From Isosphaeraceae bacterium (GTDB lineage: Bacteria > Planctomycetota > Planctomycetia > Isosphaerales > Isosphaeraceae): a stretch of DNA of 49,138 nt. Below the pieces are notes generated by a model that ran no database searches, was not told the origin of the DNA, and saw only the letters and a list, made by a program, of their open reading frames with translations. Shown in pieces: positions 28,606 through 41,448 of the stretch (within the stretch, counting starts at the first letter, position 1; each line of letters opens with the position of its first letter). The DNA is taken from assembly GCA_031291845.1 (NCBI GenBank), contig JARLIH010000048.1, forward strand, positions 1 through 49,138. Direction: 5' to 3'. The position numbers and the translations under genes are program-made.

Positions 28606-30167
28606 GGCTTCCCCTTCCCCTTGGCTTTGGGACCGGGCGCCGGCACGAAAGGCGCGATCGCTTTGCCCGCGACTTGCAGAATCGCTTTGCAATCCTCATC
28701 GCTCAACTTGTCGTTCGAGGAAAAGCGCTGACGAACCTCAGCCGGGATGTCCGCCACCGCCTTTCTCAGAGCTTGCCCGGCATCCCGCACCTTGCCGACC
28801 GGAACGCCGTCCAGCAGACCGGCCGTCAACGCCACAAGGATGACGATTTGTTCGTCGACGGACGCCGGTTCGAGCTCCGGTTGAATGAGGATGGCCCGGA
28901 TTCGATGGCCATGATCGATAATCTTGCGGGTTTGGTCGTCAAGCCGTGTGCCAAACTTGGCGAAGGATTCCAACTCGGTGAACTGCGCGTACGCAAGCTT
29001 GAGATCGCCGGCCACCGCTCGGTAGACTGCCCTTTGTGCCTTGCCGCCCACGCGCGACACGGACTTGCCGACGTCGACGGCAGGAAGGACGCCCAGCTCG
29101 AATAATGTCGGCGATGTATAAATCTGACCATCTGTTATTGATATAAGATTCGTCGGAATGTACGCGGAGATGTTCTGCGCCTCGGTCTCGATGATCGGCA
29201 AGGCGGTGAGCGAGCCGCCGCGAAGGCCTTTGCGAAGGTGCGTGGAACGCTCCAGCAGCCGCGAGTGGATATAGAAGATGTCGCCGGGATACGCTTCGCG
29301 GCCGGGTGGACGGCGCAGCAGCAGTGAAATCTCGCGATAGGCACGGGCATGGTGGGTGAGGTCGTCGTAAACGATGAGCACGTCCCGGCCCGCTTCCATG
29401 AAATACTCCGCGATGCTGGTCGCGGCGTAGGGGGCGATGTAGGCAAGCCCGGGCGGGTCGTTGCCCGCGGTCACGACGACGACCGTGTAATCCATCGCGC
29501 CGTTTTCGCGCAGGTTGGCGACGACCTTGGCGACAGCGGACGCTCGCTGGCCAATGGCGCAGTAGACGCACAGCACATTCTGGTCGCGCTGGTTGAGAAT
29601 GGTGTCGATCGCTATGGACGACTTACCGGTTTGCCGGTCGCCGAGGATCAGTTCGCGCTGGCCGCGGCCAATTGGAATGAGCGCATCGATGACGATGAGG
29701 CCGGTCTGCAGAGGCACGGTGACAAGAGCGCGGTCCATGATGGCGGGTGCGGGGCGTTCGATGGGCAAACGCTGGCTGGAGGCGACCGGCCCTTTGCCGT
29801 CGAGTGGCCCGCCCAACGGATCGATGACGCGCCCGATCAAACCATCGCCCACCGGCACGTCCATCACACGGCCCGTACGTTCGACCTCGTCGCCCGCGTG
29901 CAGGTGCTCGTATTCTCCCAGGAGCACGACGCCGATCTCGTCCGAATCGACGTCGAATGCGATGCCAGACAGATCACCGGGAAACGTCAACAGCTCGTCA
30001 TAGCCCGCGCCCGGAAGGCCCGAGACCTTGGCGATGCCCATGGTGACGCTTGTGATCACGCCCACCTCACGCGGCGTCAGTTGCGGCGTGAAAGCCTCCA
30101 ACGTCCGGCTGATACCCGCGAACGCCTGGTCGAAAACACGATGAAGGCTATCAGGTGAGTTGTTCAT
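28602..30167 (-). CDS. atpA: N-type ATPase alpha subunit
   Basis: A 521-aa non-catalytic nucleotide-binding subunit. It has [20 protein letters not shown] (about 36), [14 protein letters not shown], the P-loop [13 protein letters not shown] (about 175-187), [34 protein letters not shown] and [20 protein letters not shown] with the Walker B region, then [20 protein letters not shown]. The C-terminus ends in a short Lys/Gly/Pro tail ([10 protein letters not shown]). It starts with ATG overlapping the atpF stop (ATGA). In N-ATPases there is no separate delta gene, which fits the atpF-atpA-atpG order here. Confidence 0.96.
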   Translation of the reverse strand: MNNSPDSLHRVFDQAFAGISRTLEAFTPQLTPREVGVITSVTMGIAKVSGLPGAGYDELLTFPGDLSGIAFDVDSDEIGVVLLGEYEHLHAGDEVERTGRVMDVPVGDGLIGRVIDPLGGPLDGKGPVASSQRLPIERPAPAIMDRALVTVPLQTGLIVIDALIPIGRGQRELILGDRQTGKSSIAIDTILNQRDQNVLCVYCAIGQRASAVAKVVANLRENGAMDYTVVVVTAGNDPPGLAYIAPYAATSIAEYFMEAGRDVLIVYDDLTHHARAYREISLLLRRPPGREAYPGDIFYIHSRLLERSTHLRKGLRGGSLTALPIIETEAQNISAYIPTNLISITDGQIYTSPTLFELGVLPAVDVGKSVSRVGGKAQRAVYRAVAGDLKLAYAQFTELESFAKFGTRLDDQTRKIIDHGHRIRAILIQPELEPASVDEQIVILVALTAGLLDGVPVGKVRDAGQALRKAVADIPAEVRQRFSSNDKLSDEDCKAILQVAGKAIAPFVPAPGPKAKGKGKP

Positions 30168-31096
30168 TGGGTCCCCTTTGGGACCGAGGATACCGGTTCA
30201 AGCCCAGGCTTCGCCTCAGCCTTTGGCTCGGGCTTGGCGTCCCCGTTTGGCTCGGGCTTGGCGTCAGCGTTTGGGTCCGGCTTGGCTTCAGCCTTTGGCT
30301 CGGCCTCGGACTTTGCGTCCGGCCCGGACTCGGGTTGGGGATCCTCGCGCAGAAGTTCGCCCGCGCTCCTTTCCAGCGTCGTGAGATAATCCGCGATGCT
30401 CCAGGCCACTTTCTGTCCGTTGGTGCTGAGTTCGATGCCGCTCACCAGTTCCGGCGCGGTCTCGAACTGGACTCGAGCGTCCGGAGCGAACGTCTCCTTC
30501 ACCGCGCTGGTGATCGCGCTCCGCTGTGCGGGCGGTAGATCGAACGCGCTGTGCACGCTCACTGTGTGGTTCGACGTTTTGAAGGCGGCCGCCAACTGCT
30601 CCTTGGCCGCGCCGGTCAACGCATGCAAGCGTCGGACCAATACGTCCCCCATGCGTTCCTCGAGGCTGCTGGTAGCGAGGTCGCCCAGCGTCTTGCGCGT
30701 GATGGCGAAGACCTGCTTCTGGGTCCAGCGGCTGATGTCTTGGCTCAGGTTACGTTGTTCGGTTCGCAACGCGTCCCGGCGTTTGGCACGTAAGGCGTCG
30801 GCATCCTTTCGTGCTTCGTCGAGCAGCCGTTGACGTTCGGCCTTGGCCTCGTCCGCGGCTTTTTTCAAGAGCGCGGCACGCTCTTGGCCGAAGGCTTCGT
30901 TCCTGCGCTGGAATTCGTCATGCTCCTTTTGCGCTTCCGCCTTCTTCGCCTCGGCCTCCGCGAGTTGAGCCGCAATCCCTCTCTGGCGTTCGTCGATGGC
31001 ATCGAGGATGGGTTTGTAGAGGAATCGCCTCAACAACCACACCAGAATGAGGAAGTTGACCAACTCGGCGACGACGGTGAACCAATTGATAAGCAT
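30164..31096 (-). CDS. atpF: N-type ATPase b subunit with delta-like region and repetitive tail
   Basis: A 310-aa peripheral-stalk subunit. One N-terminal membrane helix ([20 protein letters not shown]) is followed by [20 protein letters not shown] and a long charged coiled coil to about residue 140. A globular part (about 150-250: [20 protein letters not shown], then [20 protein letters not shown]) resembles the delta subunit C-terminus. It ends with a low-complexity tail of [21 protein letters not shown] units (about 265-300). N-ATPase b subunits are long and take over the missing delta, which this protein fits. The tail repeats are unusual. The start follows atpE by 3 nt, with an AGGAAAG ribosome site. 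Confidence 0.93.
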   Translation of the reverse strand: MLINWFTVVAELVNFLILVWLLRRFLYKPILDAIDERQRGIAAQLAEAEAKKAEAQKEHDEFQRRNEAFGQERAALLKKAADEAKAERQRLLDEARKDADALRAKRRDALRTEQRNLSQDISRWTQKQVFAITRKTLGDLATSSLEERMGDVLVRRLHALTGAAKEQLAAAFKTSNHTVSVHSAFDLPPAQRSAITSAVKETFAPDARVQFETAPELVSGIELSTNGQKVAWSIADYLTTLERSAGELLREDPQPESGPDAKSEAEPKAEAKPDPNADAKPEPNGDAKPEPKAEAKPGLEPVSSVPKGTQ

Positions 31097-31099
31097 GGC

Positions 31100-31381
31100 T
31101 CACTTTCCTGTGGCGTGGGCAATGACGTGGTTCCAGAACGGGTTGGCGAAGATCAGAATCATCGATACCACAAGACAATAAATCGCGATGGATTCGATCA
31201 TCGCCAGGCCCACGAACAACGTTCGTGTGATGGTCTTTGCGGCATCGGGCTGTTGTGCCAGCGAGCTCAGGGCCGTCGATACGGCCCGCCCTTCGCCGAG
31301 CGCGGGCGCGATACTCCCCAGTCCGATCGTGACGCCCGCGGTAATGATCGACACGATCGCGATGACAGTCATGCTTTCCAT
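31100..31381 (-). CDS. atpE: N-type ATPase c subunit (rotor ring)
   Basis: A 93-aa two-helix hairpin that forms the membrane rotor ring. Helix 1 carries IAPALGEGRAVSTAL with Glu30, the polar loop is LAQQPDAA, and helix 2 carries AMIESIAIYCLVVSMIL with the ion-binding Glu63, Ser64 and Tyr68. Compared with the Na+-binding Ilyobacter c subunit, Gln32 is a Glu here and Thr67 is Ile, while Glu65, Ser66 and Tyr70 are kept. The two carboxylates are the known N-ATPase signature. Whether Na+ or H+ is carried cannot be decided from the sequence. Confidence 0.96.
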   Translation of the reverse strand: MESMTVIAIVSIITAGVTIGLGSIAPALGEGRAVSTALSSLAQQPDAAKTITRTLFVGLAMIESIAIYCLVVSMILIFANPFWNHVIAHATGK

Positions 31382-31411
31382 GCGTGCCCTTTCATGGCTG
31401 GTGGTTTTGTC

Positions 31412-32083
31412 TCATCCTTCGCGGGTGCGCGTGGCGGCCGCGATGTAAACCGTGGCGAGGATGCCGAAGATGTAAGCCTGAACCATTCCGGTGAGCAGGC
31501 CGAGCAGGTCCATGAAGATCGGGAAGATGAGGGGCGTGATCGTCAGCAAGATGCCGACGATCATCGTTCCACTCATGATGTTGCCGAATAGACGAACGGC
31601 CAGCGCCAACGTGCGCGAAAGCTCGCTGATGATGTTGAATGGCAACATGATCCACGTCGGCCTCAGGTAGGACCTCAGGTAGCCGCCGAACCCCTGTTCC
31701 TCGATGCCGAAGATGGGCACGGCGACAAACACCGAAAGCGCCAGCGCCGACGTGGTCGAGAGCGAGCCGGTCGGTGCGTCATACCCGGGGATGATCGCAC
31801 AGAGGTTCGACACTGCGACAAACAGAAACAAGGTGCCGATAAAGTCGAGGTACTTCCGCGGATGGTCCAGGCCCACTTCCTCAATCTGCTCTTGAATCGT
31901 AGTGACCACGATCTCCAGGAAGCCTTGCCAGCGCGAGACATGCACTTCGGTCGCGAGCTTGCGTGTCACCAGCCACGAGCCAACGGTCATCACGAGCATC
32001 AATCCCCAGGTCGTGACGATCGTGCTATTGAGCTCGACGAAGCCGTACCGCCAGAAAACCAGTTCATCGGGTGTAAGGCGCAC
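31412..32083 (-). CDS. atpB: N-type ATPase a subunit
   Basis: A 223-aa polytopic stator subunit holding the ion half-channels. It has MRLTPDELVFWRYGFVELNS at the N-terminus, then GFLEIVVTTIQEQIEEVGLD, GTLFLFVAVSNLCAIIPGYD and the essential Arg in LALAVRLFGNIMSGTMIVGI (Arg near residue 165), followed by GLLTGMVQAYIFGILATVYI. The start is GTG 32083 with GGAGGCC upstream, inside the end of atpR (20-nt overlap). Five to six hydrophobic segments are visible. Confidence 0.95.
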   Translation of the reverse strand: MRLTPDELVFWRYGFVELNSTIVTTWGLMLVMTVGSWLVTRKLATEVHVSRWQGFLEIVVTTIQEQIEEVGLDHPRKYLDFIGTLFLFVAVSNLCAIIPGYDAPTGSLSTTSALALSVFVAVPIFGIEEQGFGGYLRSYLRPTWIMLPFNIISELSRTLALAVRLFGNIMSGTMIVGILLTITPLIFPIFMDLLGLLTGMVQAYIFGILATVYIAAATRTREG

Positions 32084-32390
32084 TGCTGGCCTCCTCTTCC
32101 CATCGAGCCGGCTCTTCGGACGGCTCTCGTGTGAGCCCCTTCACGACGATAATGCGCGCAATGAAAAACCCGAAGAGGCACATCACGAGCCTCGACCAGT
32201 GATTTTGCGAAACCAGGTAGAATCCGGCAAGAATCGCCGTGGTTCGCAGCAGCAGGCTGCCGACGAACCAGAGCGCCGGCCTCTCGGACGTAACACCCTT
32301 CTGGACCGTCCACCAAAGGCCGCCGAAGAAAAACGCTCCCAGCGCGGCGCCGGCAACGAGCGCCAGGGCAAGAGCCGCAATGTCACTCAT
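32064..32390 (-). CDS. atpR: N-ATPase accessory membrane protein AtpR
   Basis: A 108-aa protein with three hydrophobic segments (AALALALVAGAALGAFFFGG, RPALWFVGSLLLRTTAILAG, SRLVMCLFGFFIARIIVV). The conserved Arg in SLLLRT is characteristic of AtpR of N-ATPase operons. AtpR has been proposed to interact with the extra carboxylate of the c subunit during ring assembly; this is literature inference, not shown here. It overlaps atpQ by 8 nt upstream and atpB by 20 nt downstream. Confidence 0.9.
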   Translation of the reverse strand: MSDIAALALALVAGAALGAFFFGGLWWTVQKGVTSERPALWFVGSLLLRTTAILAGFYLVSQNHWSRLVMCLFGFFIARIIVVKGLTREPSEEPARWEEEASSAPYTR

Positions 32391-32704
32391 CCATATCCCC
32401 CTGTATTTCCTTGTATTCCGAGTCGACCCAGCGCCAGGCGTTGAGACAGCCGATGATCAGACCAATCAGAAGCAGCATCAGCGTCCAGGAGTACGGACTT
32501 GGATAGCGCTTGTCCACCCAGATACCGATCGCCGCGCCGACCAGGGCTGGGACCGTCACCGACCATCCGATCAACCCCGACATGCCCAGGCCAAACCAGA
32601 CGCTCCTCGTGCCTCCGCGCTGCGCTTTCAGCTTGCGCGCCGCCTGGGCGCCCACTTCTCGGCTGAAGGGCGTCTCTTCGTTCGCGGCATTCGACCCGTC
32701 TTTT

Positions 32705-32712
<8 letters not shown>
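32383..32712 (-). CDS. atpQ: N-ATPase AtpQ (AtpI-like) membrane protein
   Basis: A 109-aa protein. A charged N-terminus (residues 1-40, with RKLKAQRGG) precedes two membrane segments (GLIGWSVTVPALVGAAIGIW, then WTLMLLLIGLIIGCLNAW) and a charged end. It matches the AtpI-family AtpQ of the canonical N-ATPase order D-C-Q-R-B-E-F-A-G. ATG 32712 lies inside the atpC end (8-nt overlap) and is preferred to an in-frame ATG at 32790 that would lie deep within atpC. Confidence 0.9.
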
Positions 32713-35682
<2,970 letters not shown>

Positions 35683-35686
<4 letters not shown>

Positions 35687-36411
35687 GATTTCTCTTCTCC
35701 AGCAGTTTCCGATGTGGTTTCGTGACTTCCGATCTGCCGCGACAAGAGCAGGGTGGGCAGGTCGTACTGGAGCAGGTCGCCGATGCGCTCGATCGTGATG
35801 TCCGCGGCCGGATAGGTGGCCAGGATCTTGGGATCGCACGCATAGTGACCCTGCCGCGCGAAAACGGTGGTCAGGCGCGCCCCCCAGACCTTCTTCGCTG
35901 CGGTCAGGATGCGCTGTTTGTCATCCACCAAGACGTAGTGACGGGCCGGGTAGCGCTTCTCGACGTCGTCGAGCTCCCGCTCCTTGTGGATGTAAACGAG
36001 CACGTGGCCTTCAACGGCCTCGTACAGTCCAGAGCGCTCGATCTTGCGCGGCTGGAAGACCACGTCGCCGTCGGACAGGATGACCGTCGGACCCCAGGTG
36101 CGCGCGCGCTCGATCACGTCGAGTGACCCGGGGAACAGGCGGCCGGCGAACGGATAGTCCAACAGGTACGACGAGACCTGCAAGAAGTGCGGGTCGCGTG
36201 GATTCTCGGCCCGGTAGCGCTGCAGGGCGCCGAGGTAATCGGCGTAACCAAGCTCCGTGCGCAGCGTCTCGAAGATCGTCCAGTAGCGCTCCTGGCGCTC
36301 GGCCCCGAACGTTTGCGCGAGATGGCGCTTCAGGTCCGCGACGACCCGATCGTTGTCGAGCAGGGTATTGTCGACGTCGAGCAGAACGACGACCGGGGCA
36401 AGTTGCGTCAA
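35683..36411 (-). CDS. HAD-superfamily phosphatase
   Basis: A 242-aa HAD hydrolase. Motif I is VVLLDVDNTLLDND (Asp nucleophile and acid/base Asp, about residues 10-14). A helical cap runs from about 25 to 105. Motif II is VILSDGD (about 110), and the motif III/IV region is a basic segment with KKVWGARLTTVFARQG and YVLVDDKQRIL (about 165). Its substrate is unknown; within a pentose phosphate operon a sugar-phosphate or phosphoglycolate-like substrate is plausible but inferred. The start overlaps the zwf stop and its own stop overlaps tal, so it is embedded in the operon. Confidence 0.85.
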
Positions 36412-37805
36412 CCGGGCACCTCTTCCGACTGGGGATTATGCCAGCAGCCATCCGTGGCGATGAGAACGTCGGCCTGCTTTGGTCCCCAACTCCCGTGCGG
36501 GTACGGGTACGTGCGGTGGTGGGTCTCGAGGACGGGATCGACCACCGCCCAGGCGGCCTCGACCGCGTCCTCACGCGTGAAGAGCGCGCCGTCGCCGGCC
36601 ATGGCGTCGCCCAGAAGCCGCTCGTAGGGCGATTCCTGTCCCGGCTGCTCTTCGAGCAGGTAGAGTTCTCGCTGGCCGCCGACGAACTCCTTCCCCGGGT
36701 GCTTGACGCGCGCGGCGAGGGCGATGGCTGAATGGGGGGAAAGCTGGAACCGCAGATAGTTGGCCCGACCGGTCGTCGGGGCCGAGTCGGCGAAAAGCCT
36801 CTGGGGCGGCGGCTTCAGCTCCACCAGGATCTCGGTCTCGGTTGCGGCCAGGTATTTGCCGGAGCGCAGGTACCACGGCACGCCCTGCCAGCGCCACGAG
36901 TCGATAAACAGACGCAGGGCGCAGAAAGTCTCGACGTCGGAGCTCTTCGCCACGTGGGGCTCGTCACGGTATCCATCGTACTGCCCGCGCACCAGGTCGT
37001 CGGGCTCCAGGGGGCGCATGGCTTGAAAGATCTTGGCTTTCTCGCTGTGAACGGCTCCAAAGTCCCTGCCGGCCGGCGGCTCCATGGCGAGCAGGGCGAC
37101 GATCTGGAAGAGGTGGTTCTGGATCACGTCGCGCAGACAGCCGGCAGTTTCGTAAAACGCGCCGCGGTCCTCCACGCCGAACTTCTCGGCGAGGGTGATC
37201 TGAATGCTGGCCACGTAATTACGGTTCCAGATCGGTTCCAGAAACGTATTGGCGAAGCGGAAATAGAGGAGATTCATGATCGCCTCCTTTCCGAGGAAGT
37301 GGTCGATGCGGAAGATCGAGTCTTCCGGGAACACTGACCGCGCGACGCGGTTGAGCTCACGCGCCGAGGCCAGGTCGCGGCCGAACGGTTTCTCGACGAT
37401 GACGCGCGAATCGTCGGCCAACTTCGCGGCACTGAGCCCTTTGATCACCGTTTCGAAGAGCGAGGGCGGGATGGCGAGGTAGTGCGCCGGGCGCAAGGCA
37501 CTACCCAGCATCTCTTTAATATTCGCGAACGTGCTCAGATCATTATAATTTCCGCTCACGTAACTGAGCAGTGACAGCAGATGGTGGAGCGCGCCTTCGT
37601 TATCGATCGCGCCCGACCGCTTGATGCTGTCCTCCACGCGGTCGTGCAGTTGTGGCAGACTCCACTTTGGCGACGCGACGCCGATGACCGGGACTTTCAG
37701 GGCCTCTCGTTTCGCCAGCGCATAGAGCGCCGGGAAGATCATCTTGTGAGCGAGATCGCCCGTCGCACCGAAGAGCACCAGCGCATCCGAATGGGAGGCG
37801 GCCAT
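36408..37805 (-). CDS. zwf: Glucose-6-phosphate 1-dehydrogenase
   Basis: A 465-aa enzyme oxidising glucose-6-P to 6-phosphogluconolactone with NAD(P)+. It has LVLFGATGDLAHKMIFPALY (about 8-28), RVIVEKPFGRDLASARELN, the active-site RIDHFLGKE (about 166-174), LLYFRFANTFLEPIWNRNYV and ETAGCLRDVIQNHLFQIVAL. RIDHFLGKE differs from the usual RIDHYLGKE by Tyr to Phe. ATG 37805 shares one base with the gnd stop (TGATG), and AGGAGG precedes it. No lactonase gene (pgl) is adjacent, though the operon otherwise has the oxidative branch. Confidence 0.96.
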   Translation of the reverse strand: MAASHSDALVLFGATGDLAHKMIFPALYALAKREALKVPVIGVASPKWSLPQLHDRVEDSIKRSGAIDNEGALHHLLSLLSYVSGNYNDLSTFANIKEMLGSALRPAHYLAIPPSLFETVIKGLSAAKLADDSRVIVEKPFGRDLASARELNRVARSVFPEDSIFRIDHFLGKEAIMNLLYFRFANTFLEPIWNRNYVASIQITLAEKFGVEDRGAFYETAGCLRDVIQNHLFQIVALLAMEPPAGRDFGAVHSEKAKIFQAMRPLEPDDLVRGQYDGYRDEPHVAKSSDVETFCALRLFIDSWRWQGVPWYLRSGKYLAATETEILVELKPPPQRLFADSAPTTGRANYLRFQLSPHSAIALAARVKHPGKEFVGGQRELYLLEEQPGQESPYERLLGDAMAGDGALFTREDAVEAAWAVVDPVLETHHRTYPYPHGSWGPKQADVLIATDGCWHNPQSEEVPG

Positions 37806-38833
37806 CAGGCGCCTCCTTTCTCGGCGGCCTTTTCGTGGTGGCCGCCGAATTCGTAGCGCAGGGCGGACAAAACCTTGTCAGCGAAGTCGTCCTCGCCGCG
37901 CGAGCTGAAGCGTTCGTACAGCGCGGCACTGAGGACGGGGGCGGGCACGGACTCGTCGATGGCCGCCGCGATCGTCCAGCGCCCCTCGCCCGAGTCCGAC
38001 ACCCGGCCGGCGAACTTCGCCAGGTCCGGGCTCTCGAGAAGCGCGACGGCGGCCAGGTCCAGCAGCCACGAGGCGATGACGCTGCCGCGACGCCACACCT
38101 CGGCGATGTCCGCCAGTTTCAGGTCATACTGGTAGAGCTCGGGGTGGCGCAACGGCGCGGTTTCAGCGTCGACGGTGCGCTGCGTTTTGCCGGCGTTGGC
38201 ATGACGGAGGATGTTCAACCCCTCCGCATAGGCGGCCATGATGCCGTACTCGATGCCGTTGTGGACCATCTTCACGAAGTGGCCCGCACCGCTCGGCCCG
38301 CAGTGCAGATAGCCATGCTCCGCGGTGCCGCCGACGTTCTCCCGACCGGGCGTGCGCGGCGCCGCCTCGACACTTGGAGCCAGGGCGGCGAAGATGGGAT
38401 CGAGGCGCAGGACGACGGTTTCCTCACCGCCGATCATCAGGCAATAGCCTCGCTCCGCGCCCCAGACCCCGCCGCTGGTCCCGACGTCCACATAATGAAT
38501 GCCCTTCGGTCTCAGCTCGCCAGCGCGGCGAAGGTCATCGTGGTAGTAGGAGTTACCACCGTCGATGACCACGTCGTCAGGTTCGAGCAGTGGGGTCAGG
38601 GTCTTCAGCGTCGGATCGACCACGGCCGCCGGCACCATCATCCAGACGTTGCGCGGTTTGTTCAGCCTGTTCGCGAACTCTTCGAGCGACGCCGTCCCGA
38701 TCGCCCCCTCTTTGGCCAGGGCCTCTACGGCTTCTGGCTGGAGGTCGTAAACGACACACTGGTGGCCGGCCCGCAGAAGCCGCTGCACCATGTTGGTTCC
38801 CATACGGCCCAGCCCGATCATGCCCAATTCCAC
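37805..38833 (-). CDS. gnd: 6-phosphogluconate dehydrogenase, short (GndA/YqeC) type
   Basis: A 342-aa decarboxylating enzyme making ribulose-5-P. It has [20 protein letters not shown] (Rossmann fold), [40 protein letters not shown] and [20 protein letters not shown] with catalytic Lys and Asn. The short form lacks the long C-terminal tail of enterobacterial Gnd and is often NAD+-preferring. The start is GTG 38833, with AAAGGAAAA upstream. It is 105 nt after rpiB and one base overlaps zwf. Confidence 0.95.
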   Translation of the reverse strand: MELGMIGLGRMGTNMVQRLLRAGHQCVVYDLQPEAVEALAKEGAIGTASLEEFANRLNKPRNVWMMVPAAVVDPTLKTLTPLLEPDDVVIDGGNSYYHDDLRRAGELRPKGIHYVDVGTSGGVWGAERGYCLMIGGEETVVLRLDPIFAALAPSVEAAPRTPGRENVGGTAEHGYLHCGPSGAGHFVKMVHNGIEYGIMAAYAEGLNILRHANAGKTQRTVDAETAPLRHPELYQYDLKLADIAEVWRRGSVIASWLLDLAAVALLESPDLAKFAGRVSDSGEGRWTIAAAIDESVPAPVLSAALYERFSSRGEDDFADKVLSALRYEFGGHHEKAAEKGGA

Positions 38834-38938
38834 GTCGTTTTCCTTTCTCTCGAGAACTGCAGTGCCCGTTCCTCGCGGACGTCAGCCGTTACCCTGTTCG
38901 CCGCGGTACTCGCGGTCCTCTGCGTAGCCGCCTTTACG

Positions 38939-39397
38939 TTATGGCCCACCCCTCTGGTTCATCAGCGCCCGCACCTTCGCCAGGCGACGCTTATGGCGCT
39001 CAGCGCCGCTGAAGCGGGCGGCCAGAAAGGTCTCGATCAGTTCGCAAGCGAGCGCGGACCCGATCACTTTGCCGCCGAGGCAGAAGACATTCATGTCGTC
39101 ATCTTCGACACCCTGGTGTGCGGAGAACACATCGTGAATGAGCCCCGCACGTACATCGGGAATCTTGTTCGCGGCGATGGACGCTCCGACGCCGCTGCCG
39201 CAGAGCGCGACTCCGCGTTCAACTTCCCCGGCGGCGAGGGCCCGGGCGAGGGGGATGACGAAGTCAGGGTAGTCGTCCTCGGGATCGAGTCGGTGTGCGC
39301 CGAAGTCGACGACTTCGTGCCCCGAAGCCCGTAGGAATTCCGACACGAGCTCTTTCAACGCAAACCCTCCGTGGTCCGCCGCGATTCCCACGCGCAT
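38939..39397 (-). CDS. rpiB: Ribose-5-phosphate isomerase B
   Basis: A 152-aa RpiB/LacAB-type isomerase interconverting ribose-5-P and ribulose-5-P. It has [60 protein letters not shown] with the catalytic Cys region, and DDDMNVFCLGGKVIGSALAC. The start ATG 39397 shares one base with the tkt stop; an in-frame GTG at 39400 is an alternative. The genes follow tkt-rpiB-gnd-zwf order. Confidence 0.93.
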   Translation of the reverse strand: MRVGIAADHGGFALKELVSEFLRASGHEVVDFGAHRLDPEDDYPDFVIPLARALAAGEVERGVALCGSGVGASIAANKIPDVRAGLIHDVFSAHQGVEDDDMNVFCLGGKVIGSALACELIETFLAARFSGAERHKRRLAKVRALMNQRGGP

Positions 39398-41448
39398 CAC
39401 CGTTTCTCCTTGAGTTGCCCCAGCACGTGATGGGTTTGCTTGCAGACGTTCTCCACGGTGAAGCCATAGTGCTGCATCACGACTGGCCCGGGAGCTGAGG
39501 CCCCGAAGGCATCGACCCCGATCACGGCGATTTGGGGGCCGACGTAGGACCTCCAGCCGAGGGACGCGCCCGCCTCGATGGCCAGCAGGGGGACTCCCGG
39601 AGGCAACACGACTTCCCGGTACTGGTCCGACTGCATCGAGAAGATGTTGGTGCTCGGCAGACTCACCACCCTGGCCTGGACGCCCTCGGTCGCCAGCCGA
39701 TCACGCGCCTCGAGCGCCAGGTGGACCTCGGAGCCGGTCGCGATCAAGATGATGTCGGGTCGCGCGCCGGACGGAGAGTCGGCGAGGACATAGCCACCAA
39801 GCGGCACGCCGGCGGGTATGCCCGGGTAGCGGGCGAGGTCGAGCACGGGGAGGCCCTGGCGCGTCAACACCAGGGTTACCGGAGCGTCCCTCCGCTCGAT
39901 CGCGATTCGCCAGGCGGCAACCGTTTCGTTGGCATCCGCCGGCCGGATGACAATCATGCCGGGGATCGAGCGCAATCCCAGCAATTGCTCGACAGGCTGA
40001 TGGGTCGGGCCGTCCTCACCCATCGCGATGCTGTCGTGGGTGAACACAGCGATCACCGGCAGGCCGTTCATGGCCGCCAGGCGCATCGGAGGACGCATGT
40101 AGTCACTGAAGACCAGGAAGGTCGCTCCATAGGGGATCAGACCGCGGTGCAACGCCATGCCGTTCAGGATGGCGCCCATGGCGTGCTCCCGGATGCCGAA
40201 GTGCATGTTGCGTCCCGCCCGGTTCTCCAGCTCGAAGTTGCCGGCCCCTTCCATGTTCGTGTGAGTGCTAGGCGCTAGGTCGGCCGAGCCTCCCATCAAT
40301 TCGGGCAGACGAGAGCCCAGGACCGCGATCGTTTTTCCCGAAGCGATGCGGGTTGCCATCGGGCCGTCCGCCACGGTGAATGCCGGGAGGTTGGAGTCCC
40401 AACTCTCCGGAAGCTCACGGTGCATGACCCGCCGGAACTCCGCGGCGAGATCGGGGTTTTCCTCCGCATACGTCCCGAGCCGCAATTCCCATTCCGCCTG
40501 CGCGGCGCATCCCCGCGCGACCGCTTCGCGGAAATGCTTCAGGCATTCCTCGGGAATATGGAACGGCGGTTCCACAGGCCAGCCCAGCCCTTCCTTCGTG
40601 AGGCGGACCTCCTCCGCACCAAGCGGCTCCCCGTGGGCCGCCGCCGTGTCCTGCTTGTGGGGACTGCCGAAGCCGATGTGGGTCCGCACTTGGATCAAGG
40701 AGGGCCTGTCCCTTTCCTCCCGCGCGGCCTTCAGCGCGAGCGCGAGCGCGAGCGCGTCGACGTCGTTGCTCTGTTCGATCCGCTGGACGTGCCAGCCGAA
40801 CGCGGCGAAACGGGCCGTACGGTTCTCGGTAAACGCCAGCTCCGTACTGCCTTCGATCGTGATGTGGTTGTCGGCATAGAGCACGATGAGCTTGCCCAGC
40901 CGCAGATGACCGGCCTCCGATCCTGCCTCGGAAGAGATCCCTTCCTCCAGGTCGCCGTCGCTGGCCAGAACGTAGGTGTAGTGGTCCACGATCTCGTGAC
41001 CCGGTCGATTGAAGCGCGCTGCAAGGGCCACCTCGGCGATCGCCATGCCGACGGCGTTGGCCAGGCCTTGACCCAAGGGTCCGGTCGTGGCCTCAACGCC
41101 AGGTGTCTTGCCGTATTCCGGGTGGCCCGGAGTGTGGCTTCCCCACTGGCGAAACCTCTTGAGTTCCTCCAAGGGCAAGTCGAAGCCCGTAACATGCAGC
41201 AGCGCGTACAGGAGCGCACAACCATGGCCGGCCGACAGCACGAAGCGGTCCCGGTCGGGCCAGAAGGGATCGCGCGGGTTGAACTTCAGCCAGCGATCCC
41301 AGAGCGCGTAGGCCATGGCCGCCGAACCCAGCGGCAGCCCGGGGTGCCCCGACTTTGCCTGCTGCACGGCGTCCACGGCCAGGAAGCGCAGGGTGTTGAC
41401 ACAGAGTTCGTCCAGTTCGGGCGGCGCGACGGCGGCTAAGTGTGTCAT
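39397..41448 (-). CDS. tkt: Transketolase
   Basis: A 683-aa thiamine-diphosphate enzyme moving two-carbon units among pentose, tetrose and hexose phosphates. It has [57 protein letters not shown], the ThDP/Mg motif [20 protein letters not shown] (about 155) and the Pyr-domain segment [19 protein letters not shown]. It is full length. ATG 41448 overlaps the GH130 stop by 4 nt. Together with tal, rpiB, gnd and zwf it completes the cycle that supplies xylulose-5-P to phosphoketolase. Confidence 0.97.
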   Translation of the reverse strand: MTHLAAVAPPELDELCVNTLRFLAVDAVQQAKSGHPGLPLGSAAMAYALWDRWLKFNPRDPFWPDRDRFVLSAGHGCALLYALLHVTGFDLPLEELKRFRQWGSHTPGHPEYGKTPGVEATTGPLGQGLANAVGMAIAEVALAARFNRPGHEIVDHYTYVLASDGDLEEGISSEAGSEAGHLRLGKLIVLYADNHITIEGSTELAFTENRTARFAAFGWHVQRIEQSNDVDALALALALKAAREERDRPSLIQVRTHIGFGSPHKQDTAAAHGEPLGAEEVRLTKEGLGWPVEPPFHIPEECLKHFREAVARGCAAQAEWELRLGTYAEENPDLAAEFRRVMHRELPESWDSNLPAFTVADGPMATRIASGKTIAVLGSRLPELMGGSADLAPSTHTNMEGAGNFELENRAGRNMHFGIREHAMGAILNGMALHRGLIPYGATFLVFSDYMRPPMRLAAMNGLPVIAVFTHDSIAMGEDGPTHQPVEQLLGLRSIPGMIVIRPADANETVAAWRIAIERRDAPVTLVLTRQGLPVLDLARYPGIPAGVPLGGYVLADSPSGARPDIILIATGSEVHLALEARDRLATEGVQARVVSLPSTNIFSMQSDQYREVVLPPGVPLLAIEAGASLGWRSYVGPQIAVIGVDAFGASAPGPVVMQHYGFTVENVCKQTHHVLGQLKEKR

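Noticed and set aside
37835..39334. 499-aa plus-strand frame
   Set aside because: It is antisense to gnd and rpiB, both of which have clear active-site motifs.
40725..40765. GCGCGAG-type short tandem repeat within tkt
   Set aside because: It encodes the normal [17 protein letters not shown] helix of transketolase and is explained by codon choice for Leu/Ala.
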